From the NCBI RefSeq assembly GCF_041912895.1, contig NZ_JAYSGI010000001.1:124001-188000 (forward strand): 64,000 bases of DNA, in the 5' to 3' direction. Below are positions 45,989-54,780 of the stretch, piece by piece. Numbering within the stretch: position 1 is the first letter of the stretch; each line of letters starts with the position of its first letter. The notes beneath the pieces were generated by a model that was not told the origin of the DNA, ran no database searches, and saw only the letters and a list, made by a program, of their open reading frames with translations. Origin of the DNA: Pelagerythrobacter sp041912895. GTDB taxonomy: Bacteria > Pseudomonadota > Alphaproteobacteria > Sphingomonadales > Sphingomonadaceae. The translations under genes and the position numbers were made by a program.

Positions 45989-46483
45989 TCAGCCGATCAC
46001 GACCAGCGGCTGGTCGAATTCGACCGGCTGGGCGTTGTCGACGAGGATCGCCTTGACCGTGCCCGCCTTGTCGGCCGCGATCGGGTTCATCACCTTCATC
46101 GCTTCCACGATCAGCAGGGTGTCCCCCTCTTTCACGCTGTCGCCGACTTTCACGAAATTGGGCGCCTCCGGCTCGGGCGCGAGGTAGCAGGTGCCGACCA
46201 TCGGGGACTTGAGCGCGCCGGCGTGGTCGTCGGCGGCAGGCGCGGCGGGTGCATCCCCCGGGGCGGCGCCCGGCGCCGATGCTGCGGCAAGAGGAGGCGG
46301 GGGAGCATAGGCCGGGGCCGCAGCGACGCCGCCCCCGCGCGAAACGCGCACCTTGCGCTCGCCGTCTTCCACCTCGATTTCCGTCAGCCCGGTTTCGGCA
46401 AGCAGTTCGGCGAGCTCGCGCACCAGCTTCGTGTCGACGTCCATGCCGGATTTACGCCCGGCGCTGCCTTTGGTTTCGGCCAT
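45989..46483 (-). CDS. accB: acetyl-CoA carboxylase biotin carboxyl carrier protein
   Basis: 164-residue BCCP. The N-terminal helix (LVRELAELLAETGLTEIEVED) is followed by an Ala/Pro-rich swinging linker (about 50-90) and the biotinyl domain with the target Lys in EAMKVMNPI. The ATG at 46483 follows AAGGG; a TTG two codons upstream is less likely. It carries CO2 from AccC to the carboxyltransferase, whose genes are not in this window. Confidence 0.97.
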   Translation of the reverse strand: MAETKGSAGRKSGMDVDTKLVRELAELLAETGLTEIEVEDGERKVRVSRGGGVAAAPAYAPPPPLAAASAPGAAPGDAPAAPAADDHAGALKSPMVGTCYLAPEPEAPNFVKVGDSVKEGDTLLIVEAMKVMNPIAADKAGTVKAILVDNAQPVEFDQPLVVIG

Positions 46484-46550
46484 AAACAACCCTTGTTCGC
46501 TGTAAGCGGACGCCTATGCGCGGACGGGCGCGGGCTGGCAAGGGCGCAGG

Positions 46551-46997
46551 TTACAATTCCGCTACGGCTTCCAGCGCGACGATGTACGAGCGCGCGCCGA
46601 GACCCTGCACGGTCTTCGCCGCCGTCATCCCGACGTAGGAAAGGTGGCGGAATTCCTCGCGCGTGGAGGGATCGGACAAGTGAACCTCGATCACCGGCGT
46701 GCGGATCGCGCGGATCGCATCGAGCAGCGCGATCGAGGTGTGGGTATAGGCCCCCGCGTTCAGCAGCACGGCCTTCGCGCCTTCCGCCTGCGCCTCGTGC
46801 AGCCAGTCGACCAGCATCCCCTCGTGATTGGTCTGGCGCATGTCGATCTCGTAGCCGAGCCCGCGCGCGCAATCCTCCAGCATGGCCGCGATGTCGTCGA
46901 GCGTGTCCGAGCCATAGATGTCCGGCTCGCGCAGACCCAGCAGGTTGAGGTTGGGGCCGTTGAGGACGTAGATGGTGTTTGTGATCGGAACGCTCAT
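46551..46997 (-). CDS. aroQ: type II 3-dehydroquinate dehydratase
   Basis: 148-residue shikimate-pathway enzyme that dehydrates 3-dehydroquinate to 3-dehydroshikimate. IYVLNGPNLNLLGLREPDIYG has the catalytic Tyr and the flexible lid Arg; NAGAYTHTSIALLDA and IEVHLSDPSTREEFRHLSY carry the substrate-binding Asn and His. ATG 46997 is the only start with the family N-terminus. It heads the accB-accC run with 67 bases to accB. Confidence 0.97.
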   Translation of the reverse strand: MSVPITNTIYVLNGPNLNLLGLREPDIYGSDTLDDIAAMLEDCARGLGYEIDMRQTNHEGMLVDWLHEAQAEGAKAVLLNAGAYTHTSIALLDAIRAIRTPVIEVHLSDPSTREEFRHLSYVGMTAAKTVQGLGARSYIVALEAVAEL

Positions 46998-47022
46998 GCC
47001 GCGCAGATAGCGCGGAGCCCGA

Positions 47023-47436
47023 TCACCGCTCAACCCCCTTCGCCTTGCCCCATTGGCGGGCCGCGGTGTAGCCGAGGTAGCCGGTGCCGAAGAGCGCGTA
47101 GAGTTCTTCCGGCAGCGCGCGCAGATAGGCGGTGATGCCCGCACTGATCCCCTGGGCGATGCCTGGCGAGAACGCCGAGATCACGCCCATCGGCAGCGCG
47201 AATAGCACCAGCGCATACATCACGTAGAGGAAGCTGGGGCGCGCTCGGCTGGTCCAGGGATCGCGCGAAGTGGCTTCGGCGACGATGGCGGAGAGCCGCG
47301 CCTCGATCTGCTTCAGGTCCTGCGTGCCTTGCAGCGCGAGAAGTTCGAGCTTGGCCTTCGCCCGCGCCTCTTTGTCGGGGATGACCTTGTCGATGATCGA
47401 GGCGATCGGGCCGATCAGCGATTCGATGAGGGGCAT
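47023..47436 (-). CDS. gene-transfer-agent type 3-TM holin
   Basis: 137-residue protein of the 3TM holin family described for alphaproteobacterial gene transfer agents. The N-terminal amphipathic part (IIDKVIPDKEARAKAKLELL) precedes membrane segments, best seen in FLYVMYALVLFALPMGVISAF. The holin should permeabilise the membrane at cell lysis. No GTA structural gene is adjacent, so the holin is detached from the main cluster, as is normal for some GTA genes. ATG at 47436 fits MPLIESLIGPIASI. The promoter region carries AACCATACTGGTT, a palindrome also found at the XRE/DUF6456 promoter. Confidence 0.75.
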   Translation of the reverse strand: MPLIESLIGPIASIIDKVIPDKEARAKAKLELLALQGTQDLKQIEARLSAIVAEATSRDPWTSRARPSFLYVMYALVLFALPMGVISAFSPGIAQGISAGITAYLRALPEELYALFGTGYLGYTAARQWGKAKGVER

Positions 47437-47473
47437 TGGCGCACTCCGCTGGCTGCGAGTCGCCAATTTAGAT

Positions 47474-47501
47474 AACCATACTGGTTCGTGTAGGAAACCA
47501 G
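47474..47501 (-). promoter_or_regulatory. palindromic operator candidate upstream of the holin
   Basis: AACCATACTGGTT at 47474-47486 (AACC-N5-GGTT), followed by GTAGGAAACCAG at 47490-47501. The site lies 38 bases before the holin start. The same AACC-N5-GGTT palindrome and a TTTCCTAC block occur at 55364-55387 in front of the XRE-type regulator gene. Confidence 0.5.
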
Positions 47502-47511
47502 TTTTTACCGA

Positions 47512-48384
47512 TCAGCCATCCAACCCCGCATCCGCCAGCAGCGATCGCGCCAACACGAGGTGCGGCCGGTCGAGCATCGCGCCGTCCAGCCCCACGGTGC
47601 CCGCGCCGGGATGGGCATCGAACGTCGCGATCACCTTGCGCGCGTGCGCGATCTCTTGCTCGCCGGGCGTGAAGGCGTCGTTGATCACCTCGACCTGCGC
47701 CGGATGAATCGCCAGCATCCCGCGAAAGCCCTGGCTGCGCACCATCGCCGCGCGTTCGCGCAAGCCGTCCAGATCGCGGAAATCAGCCTGGATCGTCTCG
47801 ATCGGCGCGACACCCGCCGCGACCGCGCCGAGCAGGCATAAGCTGCGCGCCAGTTCGTAGGTCGGCATGTAACCGCCGCCCGGCGCGAACTGAACCCGTG
47901 CGCCCAGTGCCGACGACAGGTCTTCCGCTCCCCAGCTCATCGCCACCAGCCTGGGCGAACCCGCATAGTCGCCGGTGTGGAACATCGCCTTCGCGGTTTC
48001 GGTCACCAGCGCGGCGACCCGCGTCGAGCCCGGCGCGATGCCGTGCTTCGCCTCCAGCGCGGAGAGCATTTCGTCGAGGGTCTCGACATCGCCACGCCCC
48101 TCCGCCTTGGGCAGGAAGACCCCGCCGGGCGCCGAGGGCATCACCGCCTCGAGATCACGCGCCGCCTCGTCCCCCGACAGCGGATTGATCCGCACCCACA
48201 GTCGCTCGCGGTCGCCGCGCGCGGCCAGGAACTCGCGCACCAGCTCGCGCGCGGCGGGCTTGGCTTCGGGCGCGACCGAATCCTCGAGGTCGAGCAGCAC
48301 CACGTCGGCCGCGCCGTCCGCCGCCTTGGCCATCTTCTTCTCGCTGTCCCCGGGGGCGAACAGCCACGAGCGCATCCGCTGCAT
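47512..48384 (-). CDS. CitE-like HpcH/HpaI aldolase family CoA-ester lyase
   Basis: 290-residue TIM-barrel lyase. RSWLFAPGDSEKK, VVLLDLEDSVAPEAK (Asp-Glu metal site), LWVRINPLSGD, VFLPKAEG and MLAIHPAQVEVIN are the shared motifs of citrate lyase beta subunit, malyl-CoA lyase and (S)-citramalyl-CoA lyase enzymes. No citrate lyase alpha or gamma genes are nearby, so a stand-alone CoA-ester lyase or thioesterase is more likely. ATG at 48384. Same strand as, but not tightly linked to, the holin gene (75 bases). Confidence 0.88.
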   Translation of the reverse strand: MQRMRSWLFAPGDSEKKMAKAADGAADVVLLDLEDSVAPEAKPAARELVREFLAARGDRERLWVRINPLSGDEAARDLEAVMPSAPGGVFLPKAEGRGDVETLDEMLSALEAKHGIAPGSTRVAALVTETAKAMFHTGDYAGSPRLVAMSWGAEDLSSALGARVQFAPGGGYMPTYELARSLCLLGAVAAGVAPIETIQADFRDLDGLRERAAMVRSQGFRGMLAIHPAQVEVINDAFTPGEQEIAHARKVIATFDAHPGAGTVGLDGAMLDRPHLVLARSLLADAGLDG

Positions 48385-48601
48385 CGATCGTCTCCTTGTT
48401 CGTCAGCGCGTAGCACGGCGCGCGTCACAGGCAACCGCACGCACGATTGCGCGGATTTTTCAACTCGCCGCAGCCCTGAAACCGGTTCGCGGCGACCGGC
48501 GCTCGGCTTGCGGCGGGGCGCGCAGAATATTCAACCGCGCGACAGGAAATGCGGCATAGTCGGCCCCTTGAATTCAGGGTCGAATTTCAACGGAGGGTCG
48601 C

Positions 48602-48760
48602 GTGTCGCGTTTCAGGTTCCACAGTACGGGTTCGGGTGGGGGCAGGCTGTCGGAGCACACGCTCGATCCTTCCGCGCGCCGGGCAATCTTCGGCCGCATC
48701 CAGCCGATGGACGAGAAGCCCGGTTGGCTGCAGCGCTTCATGCGCCGCCGCGAACGCTGA
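48602..48760 (+). CDS. 52-aa basic small protein
   Basis: Short gene starting with GTG, preceded by GGAGGG at a five-base distance. It encodes 52 residues: MSRFRFHSTGSGGG, then LSEHTLDPSARRAIFGRIQP, then MDEKPGWLQRFMRRRER. The clear ribosome binding site, the amphipathic basic C-terminus and a stop just before the convergent amidohydrolase gene support a real gene. The basic end could associate with the membrane. I recognise no family. Confidence 0.6.
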   Translation: MSRFRFHSTGSGGGRLSEHTLDPSARRAIFGRIQPMDEKPGWLQRFMRRRER

Positions 48761-48764
48761 ACCT

Positions 48765-50252
48765 CTAGCCGCGCGCGACGTAGCCGTAGCGGCGGTTGGA
48801 CGGCGCAGCGCCGCCTGCCAGATAGTCGCGGCGGATCGCCGCTACCCGGTCGCCGGCCACGCTGTCCGCCTCCGCCGCGGTGATCCCGTAGAGGCGCGCA
48901 TTGTTGCCGCCGAAGATCGCGTTCTTCACTGCTCCGTCGGCCGGGCCGAGTTCGGCGAAGCCGTACTTGGTGCGCATGTCCTCGGGGATTTCGAGCCGCC
49001 GCAGCCCCTCGATCTGCCATTGCGGGGAGCCGGTCCACACCGCATCGGTGCCCCAGCACACGTGATCGGCGCCGAGCCCGGCGACGAGCTGCCCCATGAT
49101 CGCCGCGCATAGCCGGGGCTGCGCGATCAGCGTTTGCGCGAAGATCTGGCCGAGATCGGCATAGACGTTGTCGACCCCATGCTTCGCGGGGATTTCGGCG
49201 AGGTCGGTCACCCAGTCGATGCGCCCCGTGCGCTCGAACTCCTCGAGCGCCCAGGCCGGATCGTCGAGCCGATAGGCCGCGTGGTAGATCACGAAATTGA
49301 GCTGCGGCCAGTCCTTCGCCGCCTGCGCCACGTCGTCGACCCGGGCATAGGGGGCGAGGCGCGGGAAGCGATCGTCGAGCTGCCGGCCCCACAGGCCCTT
49401 GTGCACGCAGATGTTGCGAATGCCCGCCGCCGCCGCCTTCTCGTAGCCGCGGTAGGTATCCTCGCTGTCCATCCGCCATGGGTGCCGGGCGAGATCCTTG
49501 TGGGTGTTGTCGCCGACCGTGTAGCCCTTGAGCGAATCCGGCTTCAGCTCCAGCGCGGCGTCGAGATCGTCGAGCCAGCCTGGTGCGCCCGGAGTGATGA
49601 TCGCATGGGTCATCATCCGCTTGCCGCCGGCCTCTGCATTCACCCGCGTCCGCGCTTCGGCCATCTGGCGGTTGGTCAGGAACCAGTCGTCGGGAATTTC
49701 GGACGGAGCGGAAGATATCAGCGCGATCTTGGTGTCGGAATCGAGATAGACTTCCTTGAAGTAATTGGCGAATTTCAGATCGTCGATGGTCTGCTCGCCC
49801 GCTTCGCTCAATTGCGGGTTCCACCCTTGCGCGGCGACCGATTCGCGCATCGCCACGAAGTGGGTCAGCTTCGTATCGTCGCGCAGGAAATGGGTGTGCA
49901 TGTCCATGATGAACTGGCCCGACAAGGCGCGGGCGCGCTCGTCGGCGGCCTCGGGCGTCGCGGCTTCGGCGGCGCTGGCGGCGAACAGGTTGCCGAACGT
50001 GCCGTTGAGCGCGGTGAACGCCGCCGCCATCCCGGCCGATGTCTGAAAGAACCGCCGGCGGCTCAGCCCCAGCCGCGGCGCGATTTCGTCGGCCAGCGCG
50101 TAGAGCCGCTGCTCGGCCTCGCGCTGCTGGGCGGTCTGCCGCACGGGAAGGTATTCCTCGCTCGCCACCATCCGCACCGGCAGCGGCGTGCGCGGCTCGC
50201 TCTCCTCCGCCGGATCCAGGCCCTCACGGTCGCTGTCGGTGAAAAACCGCAT
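48765..50252 (-). CDS. amidohydrolase family protein with internal Tat-like segment
   Basis: 495-residue metal-dependent hydrolase of the amidohydrolase-2 (ACMSD-like) class: FIMDMHTHFL carries the His-x-His pair, VHKGLW and FVIYHAAY the later ligands, and VCWGTDAVWTGSP the final Asp. A twin-arginine-like SRRRFFQTSAGMAAAFTALN lies at residues 64-83, preceded by about 60 residues of soluble charged sequence. Either export uses a much later start or the motif is a buried hydrophobic stretch. ATG 50252 is used because MRFFTDSDREGLDPAEE looks like a genuine N-terminus. Convergent with the 52-aa gene, four bases apart. Confidence 0.85.
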   Translation of the reverse strand: MRFFTDSDREGLDPAEESEPRTPLPVRMVASEEYLPVRQTAQQREAEQRLYALADEIAPRLGLSRRRFFQTSAGMAAAFTALNGTFGNLFAASAAEAATPEAADERARALSGQFIMDMHTHFLRDDTKLTHFVAMRESVAAQGWNPQLSEAGEQTIDDLKFANYFKEVYLDSDTKIALISSAPSEIPDDWFLTNRQMAEARTRVNAEAGGKRMMTHAIITPGAPGWLDDLDAALELKPDSLKGYTVGDNTHKDLARHPWRMDSEDTYRGYEKAAAAGIRNICVHKGLWGRQLDDRFPRLAPYARVDDVAQAAKDWPQLNFVIYHAAYRLDDPAWALEEFERTGRIDWVTDLAEIPAKHGVDNVYADLGQIFAQTLIAQPRLCAAIMGQLVAGLGADHVCWGTDAVWTGSPQWQIEGLRRLEIPEDMRTKYGFAELGPADGAVKNAIFGGNNARLYGITAAEADSVAGDRVAAIRRDYLAGGAAPSNRRYGYVARG

Positions 50253-50371
50253 CGCTCGCTCCTTCATCCTCGCCCGAAGGCAGGATGACAGGTGATGACA
50301 GGTATGGCGAACGACGCAAGGGGAGGGCGGAGCTGTCGCCGAAGCGGGTGCCGCCGATGCTGCTGAAACCA

Positions 50372-50449
50372 CTGGTCGGGACGAGAGGATTCGAACCTCC
50401 GACCCCCACACCCCCAGTGTGATGCGCTACCAGGCTGCGCTACGTCCCG
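50372..50449 (-). tRNA. tRNA-Pro (anticodon GGG)
   Basis: Acceptor CGGGACG/CGTCCCG, anticodon arm TCACA-CTGGGGG-TGTGG with GGG at 34-36, T-loop GGTTCGAATCC, and encoded CCA. Second Pro isoacceptor in the window. Confidence 0.95.
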
Positions 50450-50654
50450 ATCCAGTGGAGGGCGGCCCTATAGGGGGCAGTCGGGCGGCTGGCAAGCGCC
50501 GATCGGGCGGGGCGGGGCAGGTGCGCGATTCGTTGCCCTGCCCTTGCAATGCTGCTAGGCGCGCCCACCTGATCGCCGGGGAGGCCAAGGTCCGCTTGCG
50601 GGCGTGCGCAATCCCGCCGACTTCCTGGTCTCAAGCTCGATAGGCGCTTTACCC

Positions 50655-50975
50655 ATGCTCGATTTCCTTGCCGCGGCGGCCAGCGCAGACGCGCCGCCCG
50701 CGTGGATCCAGTGGCTCCCGATCGTCGGGATGATCGCGATTTTCTGGTTCCTGATCATCCGCCCGCAGATGCGCCAGCAGAAGCAGCATCGCGAGAAGAT
50801 CGCCGGCATCAAGAAGGGCGACCAGGTCGTCACCGCCGGCGGCATCGTCGGCAAGGTGATCAAGGTCGACGACAGCTATGCCGAGATCGAGATCGCGCAG
50901 GGCGTGCGCGTGAAGGCGGTTAAGAGCACGATCGGCGACATCGTTCCGCCCGGCGGCAAAGCCGCGAACGACTGA
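50655..50975 (+). CDS. yajC: preprotein translocase subunit YajC
   Basis: 106-residue single-span inner-membrane protein that joins SecDF. N-terminal LDFLAAAASADAPPAW, membrane span LPIVGMIAIFWFLIIRPQ, then the conserved RQQKQHREKIAGIKKGDQVV and VVTAGGIVGKV cytoplasmic domain. ATG 50655 is chosen; an upstream GTG adds an unrelated leader. First gene of yajC-secD-secF (16 bases to secD). Confidence 0.95.
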   Translation: MLDFLAAAASADAPPAWIQWLPIVGMIAIFWFLIIRPQMRQQKQHREKIAGIKKGDQVVTAGGIVGKVIKVDDSYAEIEIAQGVRVKAVKSTIGDIVPPGGKAAND

Positions 50976-50991
50976 GCGGAGAGAAACGCAG

Positions 50992-52587
50992 ATGCTCGAT
51001 TTCCCGCTCTGGAAGCGTGGCTGGTTCTGGGGGCTGACGCTCGCCTGCTCGCTTCTCGCGCTGCCGTCGCTCGTGTCGATCAGCGGCGCAAACTGGCCGT
51101 CAGCACTGCCCGATCCGGAGGTCAACCTCGGGCTCGACCTTGCCGGCGGCAGTCACATCCTGCTCGAGGCCGATCCGGGCGAAGTTTCCCGCCAGCGCCT
51201 GCAGAACATGGCCGAATCGGTCAATTCGACGCTCGACCGCGCCGAACCCGCGATCAATTTCGGCGACCTGTCGACCGCCGAAGGGCGGCTGAGTTTCATG
51301 GTCGAGAGCGTGGCCGACGTCGACCGGGTGCGCGAACTGCTCGAACCCCTGCTCAACGGCGAGGGACTGGTGCGCGAATGGAACCTGGCGGTCGAGGACG
51401 AGACGCGTGTCGTGCTGACACCGACCGAAGCGGGCCTCGAACGCGCGGTCAACGCCGCGATGGATGCTTCGCAGGACGTGATCGACCGCCGCATCAACGC
51501 GCTCGGCACGCGCGAGCCGACGATCATCCGCCAGGGCGACAATCGCATCGTGGTGCAGGTTCCCGGCCTGCAGGATCCCGAGCAGGTCAAGGAACTGATC
51601 GGCAAGACCGCGCGGCTCGAATTCAAGCTTGTCAACGAAAGCGCGCTGCCGACCGATATCGCGCAGGGCATCGCCGAGCCGGGGCAGCAGATATTCCCCT
51701 ATTCCCCCGACAGCGGCTTCGCCGGACAGAGCGTCGCGGTCTATCGGCTGGGCGGGATCGACGGCAACTCGCTGATCAAGGCGCAAGCGAGCCGCAATCA
51801 GGAAAATCAGGACGTCGTCGTCATCACCTTCGACCAGCAGGGTGGGGCGCGGTTCGCCAAGCTGACGTCCGAGAACGTGCGCAAGCAGTTCGCGATCATC
51901 CTCGACGGCCAGGTGATCTCGGCCCCGGTGATCAACGATCCGATCCTCGGCGGCGTCTCCGAAATTTCGGGCAACTTCACCGCCGAAAGCGCTCAGCAAC
52001 TGGCGATCTCGCTCCAGTCGGGCGCTCTGCCGGTCGACCTGACCGTGGTCGAAGAGCGGACCGTCGGCCCCGACCTCGGCGCCGAATCGATCCGTCTCGG
52101 GATTATCGCGATGATCGTCGGTTCGGCCGCGGTGGTCGCGCTGATGATCGCCACCTACGGCCGGTTCGGCGTCTACGCGACGATCGCGCTGGTGTTCAAC
52201 GTGCTGATGATCCTCGGCATCATGGCGCTGATGAACACCACGCTGACGCTGCCCGGCATCGCCGGCTTCGTGCTGACCATCGGCGCGGCCGTCGACGCGA
52301 ACGTACTGATCAACGAGCGCATCCGCGAGGAGCGAAAGCGCGGGCGGCGGGTGGTCGCCGCGGTCGAGAACGGCTACCGCGAGGCGAGCCGCGCGATCTT
52401 CGACGCCAACATCACCAATTTCATCGCGGGGGCGCTGTTGTTCATGTTCGGCACCGGGCCGGTGCGCGGCTTCGCGGTCGTGCTCGTGATCGGGCTGTTC
52501 ACCAGCGTGTTCACCGCGGTGTCGCTGACCCGCATGTGGGTCGCCGGCTGGTTGCGCAAGGCGCGGCCGCAGGACATCCGCCTTTAA
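50992..52587 (+). CDS. secD: protein translocase subunit SecD
   Basis: 531-residue inner-membrane protein with six spans that uses proton flow to help exported proteins leave SecYEG on the periplasmic side. Span 1 near residue 15, large P1 periplasmic domain (GLDLAGGSHILLEAD at its start; VIDRRINALGTREPTI within it), then the five C-terminal spans with the conserved GIAGFVLTIGAAVDANVLINERIREE segment carrying the Asp needed for proton coupling. ATG 50992. Twelve bases separate it from secF. Confidence 0.97.
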   Translation: MLDFPLWKRGWFWGLTLACSLLALPSLVSISGANWPSALPDPEVNLGLDLAGGSHILLEADPGEVSRQRLQNMAESVNSTLDRAEPAINFGDLSTAEGRLSFMVESVADVDRVRELLEPLLNGEGLVREWNLAVEDETRVVLTPTEAGLERAVNAAMDASQDVIDRRINALGTREPTIIRQGDNRIVVQVPGLQDPEQVKELIGKTARLEFKLVNESALPTDIAQGIAEPGQQIFPYSPDSGFAGQSVAVYRLGGIDGNSLIKAQASRNQENQDVVVITFDQQGGARFAKLTSENVRKQFAIILDGQVISAPVINDPILGGVSEISGNFTAESAQQLAISLQSGALPVDLTVVEERTVGPDLGAESIRLGIIAMIVGSAAVVALMIATYGRFGVYATIALVFNVLMILGIMALMNTTLTLPGIAGFVLTIGAAVDANVLINERIREERKRGRRVVAAVENGYREASRAIFDANITNFIAGALLFMFGTGPVRGFAVVLVIGLFTSVFTAVSLTRMWVAGWLRKARPQDIRL

Positions 52588-52599
52588 GGGAGACGACAC

Positions 52600-53577
52600 A
52601 TGAAACTGCTCAAGCTCGTCCCCGACGACACCAACATCAGGTTCCTGCGCTGGCGCATGCCGTTCTACGTGGTCAGCATTCTGCTGATCGTGGCGAGCTG
52701 GGGACTGGTGATGACCAAGGGCCTCAACTACGGCGTCGACTTCGCCGGCGGGCTCAACATCACCGCGACCTTCACCGAAAGCAGCGAGGCGCCGGTGGGT
52801 GAGCTGCGCGATACCGTGGCCGGCCTCGGCTACGGCGAGCCGGTCGTGCAGCGCTTCGGTGAGAACAATCAGGTCGCGATCCGCGTGCCGCTACCCGAAA
52901 GCGCCGAGGGCAATCCCGAGGCGGCGCAGACGATCGCGAACGCCATCGTCGCCGAACTGGATTCGAGCTTCGCCGATTTCCGGCTCGACGGAAACGAGAA
53001 CGTTTCGGGCAAGGTTTCGGAGGAGTTCCGCGGTGACGCAGCCTTCGCTCTGCTCGCTGCGATGCTCGCGGTCGCGCTCTATATCTGGGTCCGCTTCGAA
53101 TGGCAGTTCGGCGTCGGGGGGCTGTTCGCGCTGTTTCACGACGTGTCGCTGACGCTCGGCATGTTCGCGCTGTTCCAGATGGAATTCAGCCTGCAGAGCA
53201 TCGCCGCGATCCTTGCGATCATCGGCTATTCGCTCAACGATACCATCGTGATCTACGACCGCATCCGCGAGAACATGAAGAAGTATCGCAAGATGCCGCT
53301 GCCCGAGCTGCTCGACCTGTCGGTCAACGAGACGCTGGCGCGCACCGTGATGACTTCGCTGACGCTGTTCATCGCACTGATCCCGCTGCTGCTGTTCGGC
53401 CCGCCGAGCCTGTTCGGTATGGTCGCCGCGATCACGCTCGGCCTGTTCGTGGGCACCTACAGCTCGGTCTACATGGCCGCGCCGATCCTGATCTGGTTGG
53501 GCGTCGATTCGAACAGCTTCGTGCCGCAGGAATCGGCCGCCGACCGACAGGAGAAGATCGCCCGCGGCGAGGTCTAG
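52600..53577 (+). CDS. secF: protein translocase subunit SecF
   Basis: 325-residue partner of SecD with six spans. MTKGLNYGVDFAGGLNI is the conserved start of the periplasmic domain; SLQSIAAILAIIGYSLNDTIVIYDRIRENM is the span-4 region, with the proton-path Asp in NDT. The gene's stop codon is part of the hairpin CTAGGGC-CTGAGA-GCCCTAG shared with the convergent glycosyltransferase. Confidence 0.97.
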   Translation: MKLLKLVPDDTNIRFLRWRMPFYVVSILLIVASWGLVMTKGLNYGVDFAGGLNITATFTESSEAPVGELRDTVAGLGYGEPVVQRFGENNQVAIRVPLPESAEGNPEAAQTIANAIVAELDSSFADFRLDGNENVSGKVSEEFRGDAAFALLAAMLAVALYIWVRFEWQFGVGGLFALFHDVSLTLGMFALFQMEFSLQSIAAILAIIGYSLNDTIVIYDRIRENMKKYRKMPLPELLDLSVNETLARTVMTSLTLFIALIPLLLFGPPSLFGMVAAITLGLFVGTYSSVYMAAPILIWLGVDSNSFVPQESAADRQEKIARGEV

Positions 53578-53593
53578 GGCCTGAGAGCCCTAG
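53574..53593. terminator. bidirectional hairpin over two convergent stop codons
   Basis: CTAGGGC (53574-53580) pairs with GCCCTAG (53587-53593) around CTGAGA. The TAG of secF and the TAG of the glycosyltransferase lie in opposite arms. Compact arrangement, but without T-tracts. Confidence 0.55.
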
Positions 53594-54780
53594 GCGAAGT
53601 TCGCGTAGAGCCGCGCCAGTTGCGCGGCGTGCGCGGGCCAGCCGAACCGTTCGACCGTCGCCGCCACCCGCTCGCGCGGGGGCGGGGCGGCGAACAGCCT
53701 GCGCAGCGCGCCTGCAACCCCTTCGATCGTGCGCGGGACGATGTACCCGGCCTCCGGCGCGGTCACGAGTTCGCGCGCGCCGCCCGCGTCGGAGATCACC
53801 AGCGGTGTGCCGCAGGCGAGCGCTTCGACCCAGGCGTTGGCCAGCCCCTCGCTGCGTGAGGGCAGCGCCATCGCGTCCGCGGCGGAGAGCACCACCGGCA
53901 GCAGATCGTGATCGACCGAGCCGAGGAAATGCACCCGCCCGGCCACGCCGAGATCGGCCGCGAGCCGGCGCAAGTGCGCCTCGTCCTCGCCCTTGCCGAC
54001 CAGCAGCAGCCGCGTACCCGGCAGGCCAGCGATCGCGCCGATCACCAGATCCTGTCCCTTGCGGTCGATCAGCGCGCCGACGGTGACGACGAGCTTGTCG
54101 CTCTCGGCCAGCGGGATACCGAGCCGTTCGCCGAGCCGCGCGCGCAGCCCGGTGTGCGCGAGCGGTCGGAAGCGGTCGCGGTCGAGCCCGGTGTAATGCA
54201 CCGCGATCCGGCCCGCCGGCATGCCCAGCGCCGCCATGTCCTCCGCCAGCGCGTGGGACACCGCCAGCAGTCCGCGCGCGCCCTCGGCCGCCTCGACCAT
54301 CTGTTCGCGCGCGAACGGCCGGGCGCCCCAATACGATATGTCCGATCCGCGCGCCTTGATCGCGTAGGGCAGGTCGAGCTGCCGGGCGATCCACGCCGCC
54401 GCGGGGCCATCGGGGTAGAAGAACTGCGCGTCGACGAGGTCGAACGGCTGTTCCTCATGCAGACGCCGGGCGAGCGGCAGGATCGCGCGCGCGATCATCG
54501 CCGGGTTGATGCGCCCGCCCATCCGCGGGATCAGCAGGAAGCTCGGGCGGTGGACGGCGACGCCGCCTTCCACCCCGTCGACCGCCGCCGCCGCGAGCGC
54601 GCGGTAGCGGCCCAGCGCGAGCGGCGGGATGCCGATCGGATTGATGACGGTGACCTCCCAGTCGTCGCGCGCGGCGAGCGCCTCGAGCGAGCGCGCGACG
54701 AAGGTGCCGAATTGCGGGGTGTGGGCGTTCGGGTAGAGCGTCGCGATCGACAGCAGGCGACGGTGGCGCTGCCCGGTCAC
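53590..54780 (-). CDS. GT4-type glycosyltransferase
   Basis: 396-residue GT-B glycosyltransferase. N-terminal Rossmann part ATLYPNAHTPQFGTFVARSLEAL (acceptor domain), PFDLVDAQFFYPDG, and nucleotide-sugar domain with VTVGALIDRKGQDLVI, LLLVGKGEDEAHLRRLA and the E-x7-E motif SEGLANAWVEALACG. Likely transfers a hexose to a surface glycan or lipid. The GTG start at 54780 overlaps the stop of the upstream regulator (GTGA), so it is co-translated with it. This is an unexpected pairing, since the regulator is of phage-repressor type. Confidence 0.88.
   Translation of the reverse strand: MTGQRHRRLLSIATLYPNAHTPQFGTFVARSLEALAARDDWEVTVINPIGIPPLALGRYRALAAAAVDGVEGGVAVHRPSFLLIPRMGGRINPAMIARAILPLARRLHEEQPFDLVDAQFFYPDGPAAAWIARQLDLPYAIKARGSDISYWGARPFAREQMVEAAEGARGLLAVSHALAEDMAALGMPAGRIAVHYTGLDRDRFRPLAHTGLRARLGERLGIPLAESDKLVVTVGALIDRKGQDLVIGAIAGLPGTRLLLVGKGEDEAHLRRLAADLGVAGRVHFLGSVDHDLLPVVLSAADAMALPSRSEGLANAWVEALACGTPLVISDAGGARELVTAPEAGYIVPRTIEGVAGALRRLFAAPPPRERVAATVERFGWPAHAAQLARLYANFA

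Noticed and set aside
47023..47436. Prophage remnant at the holin gene
   Set aside because: No other phage gene is adjacent, and the protein matches the GTA-type holin family, which often stands alone in alphaproteobacterial chromosomes.
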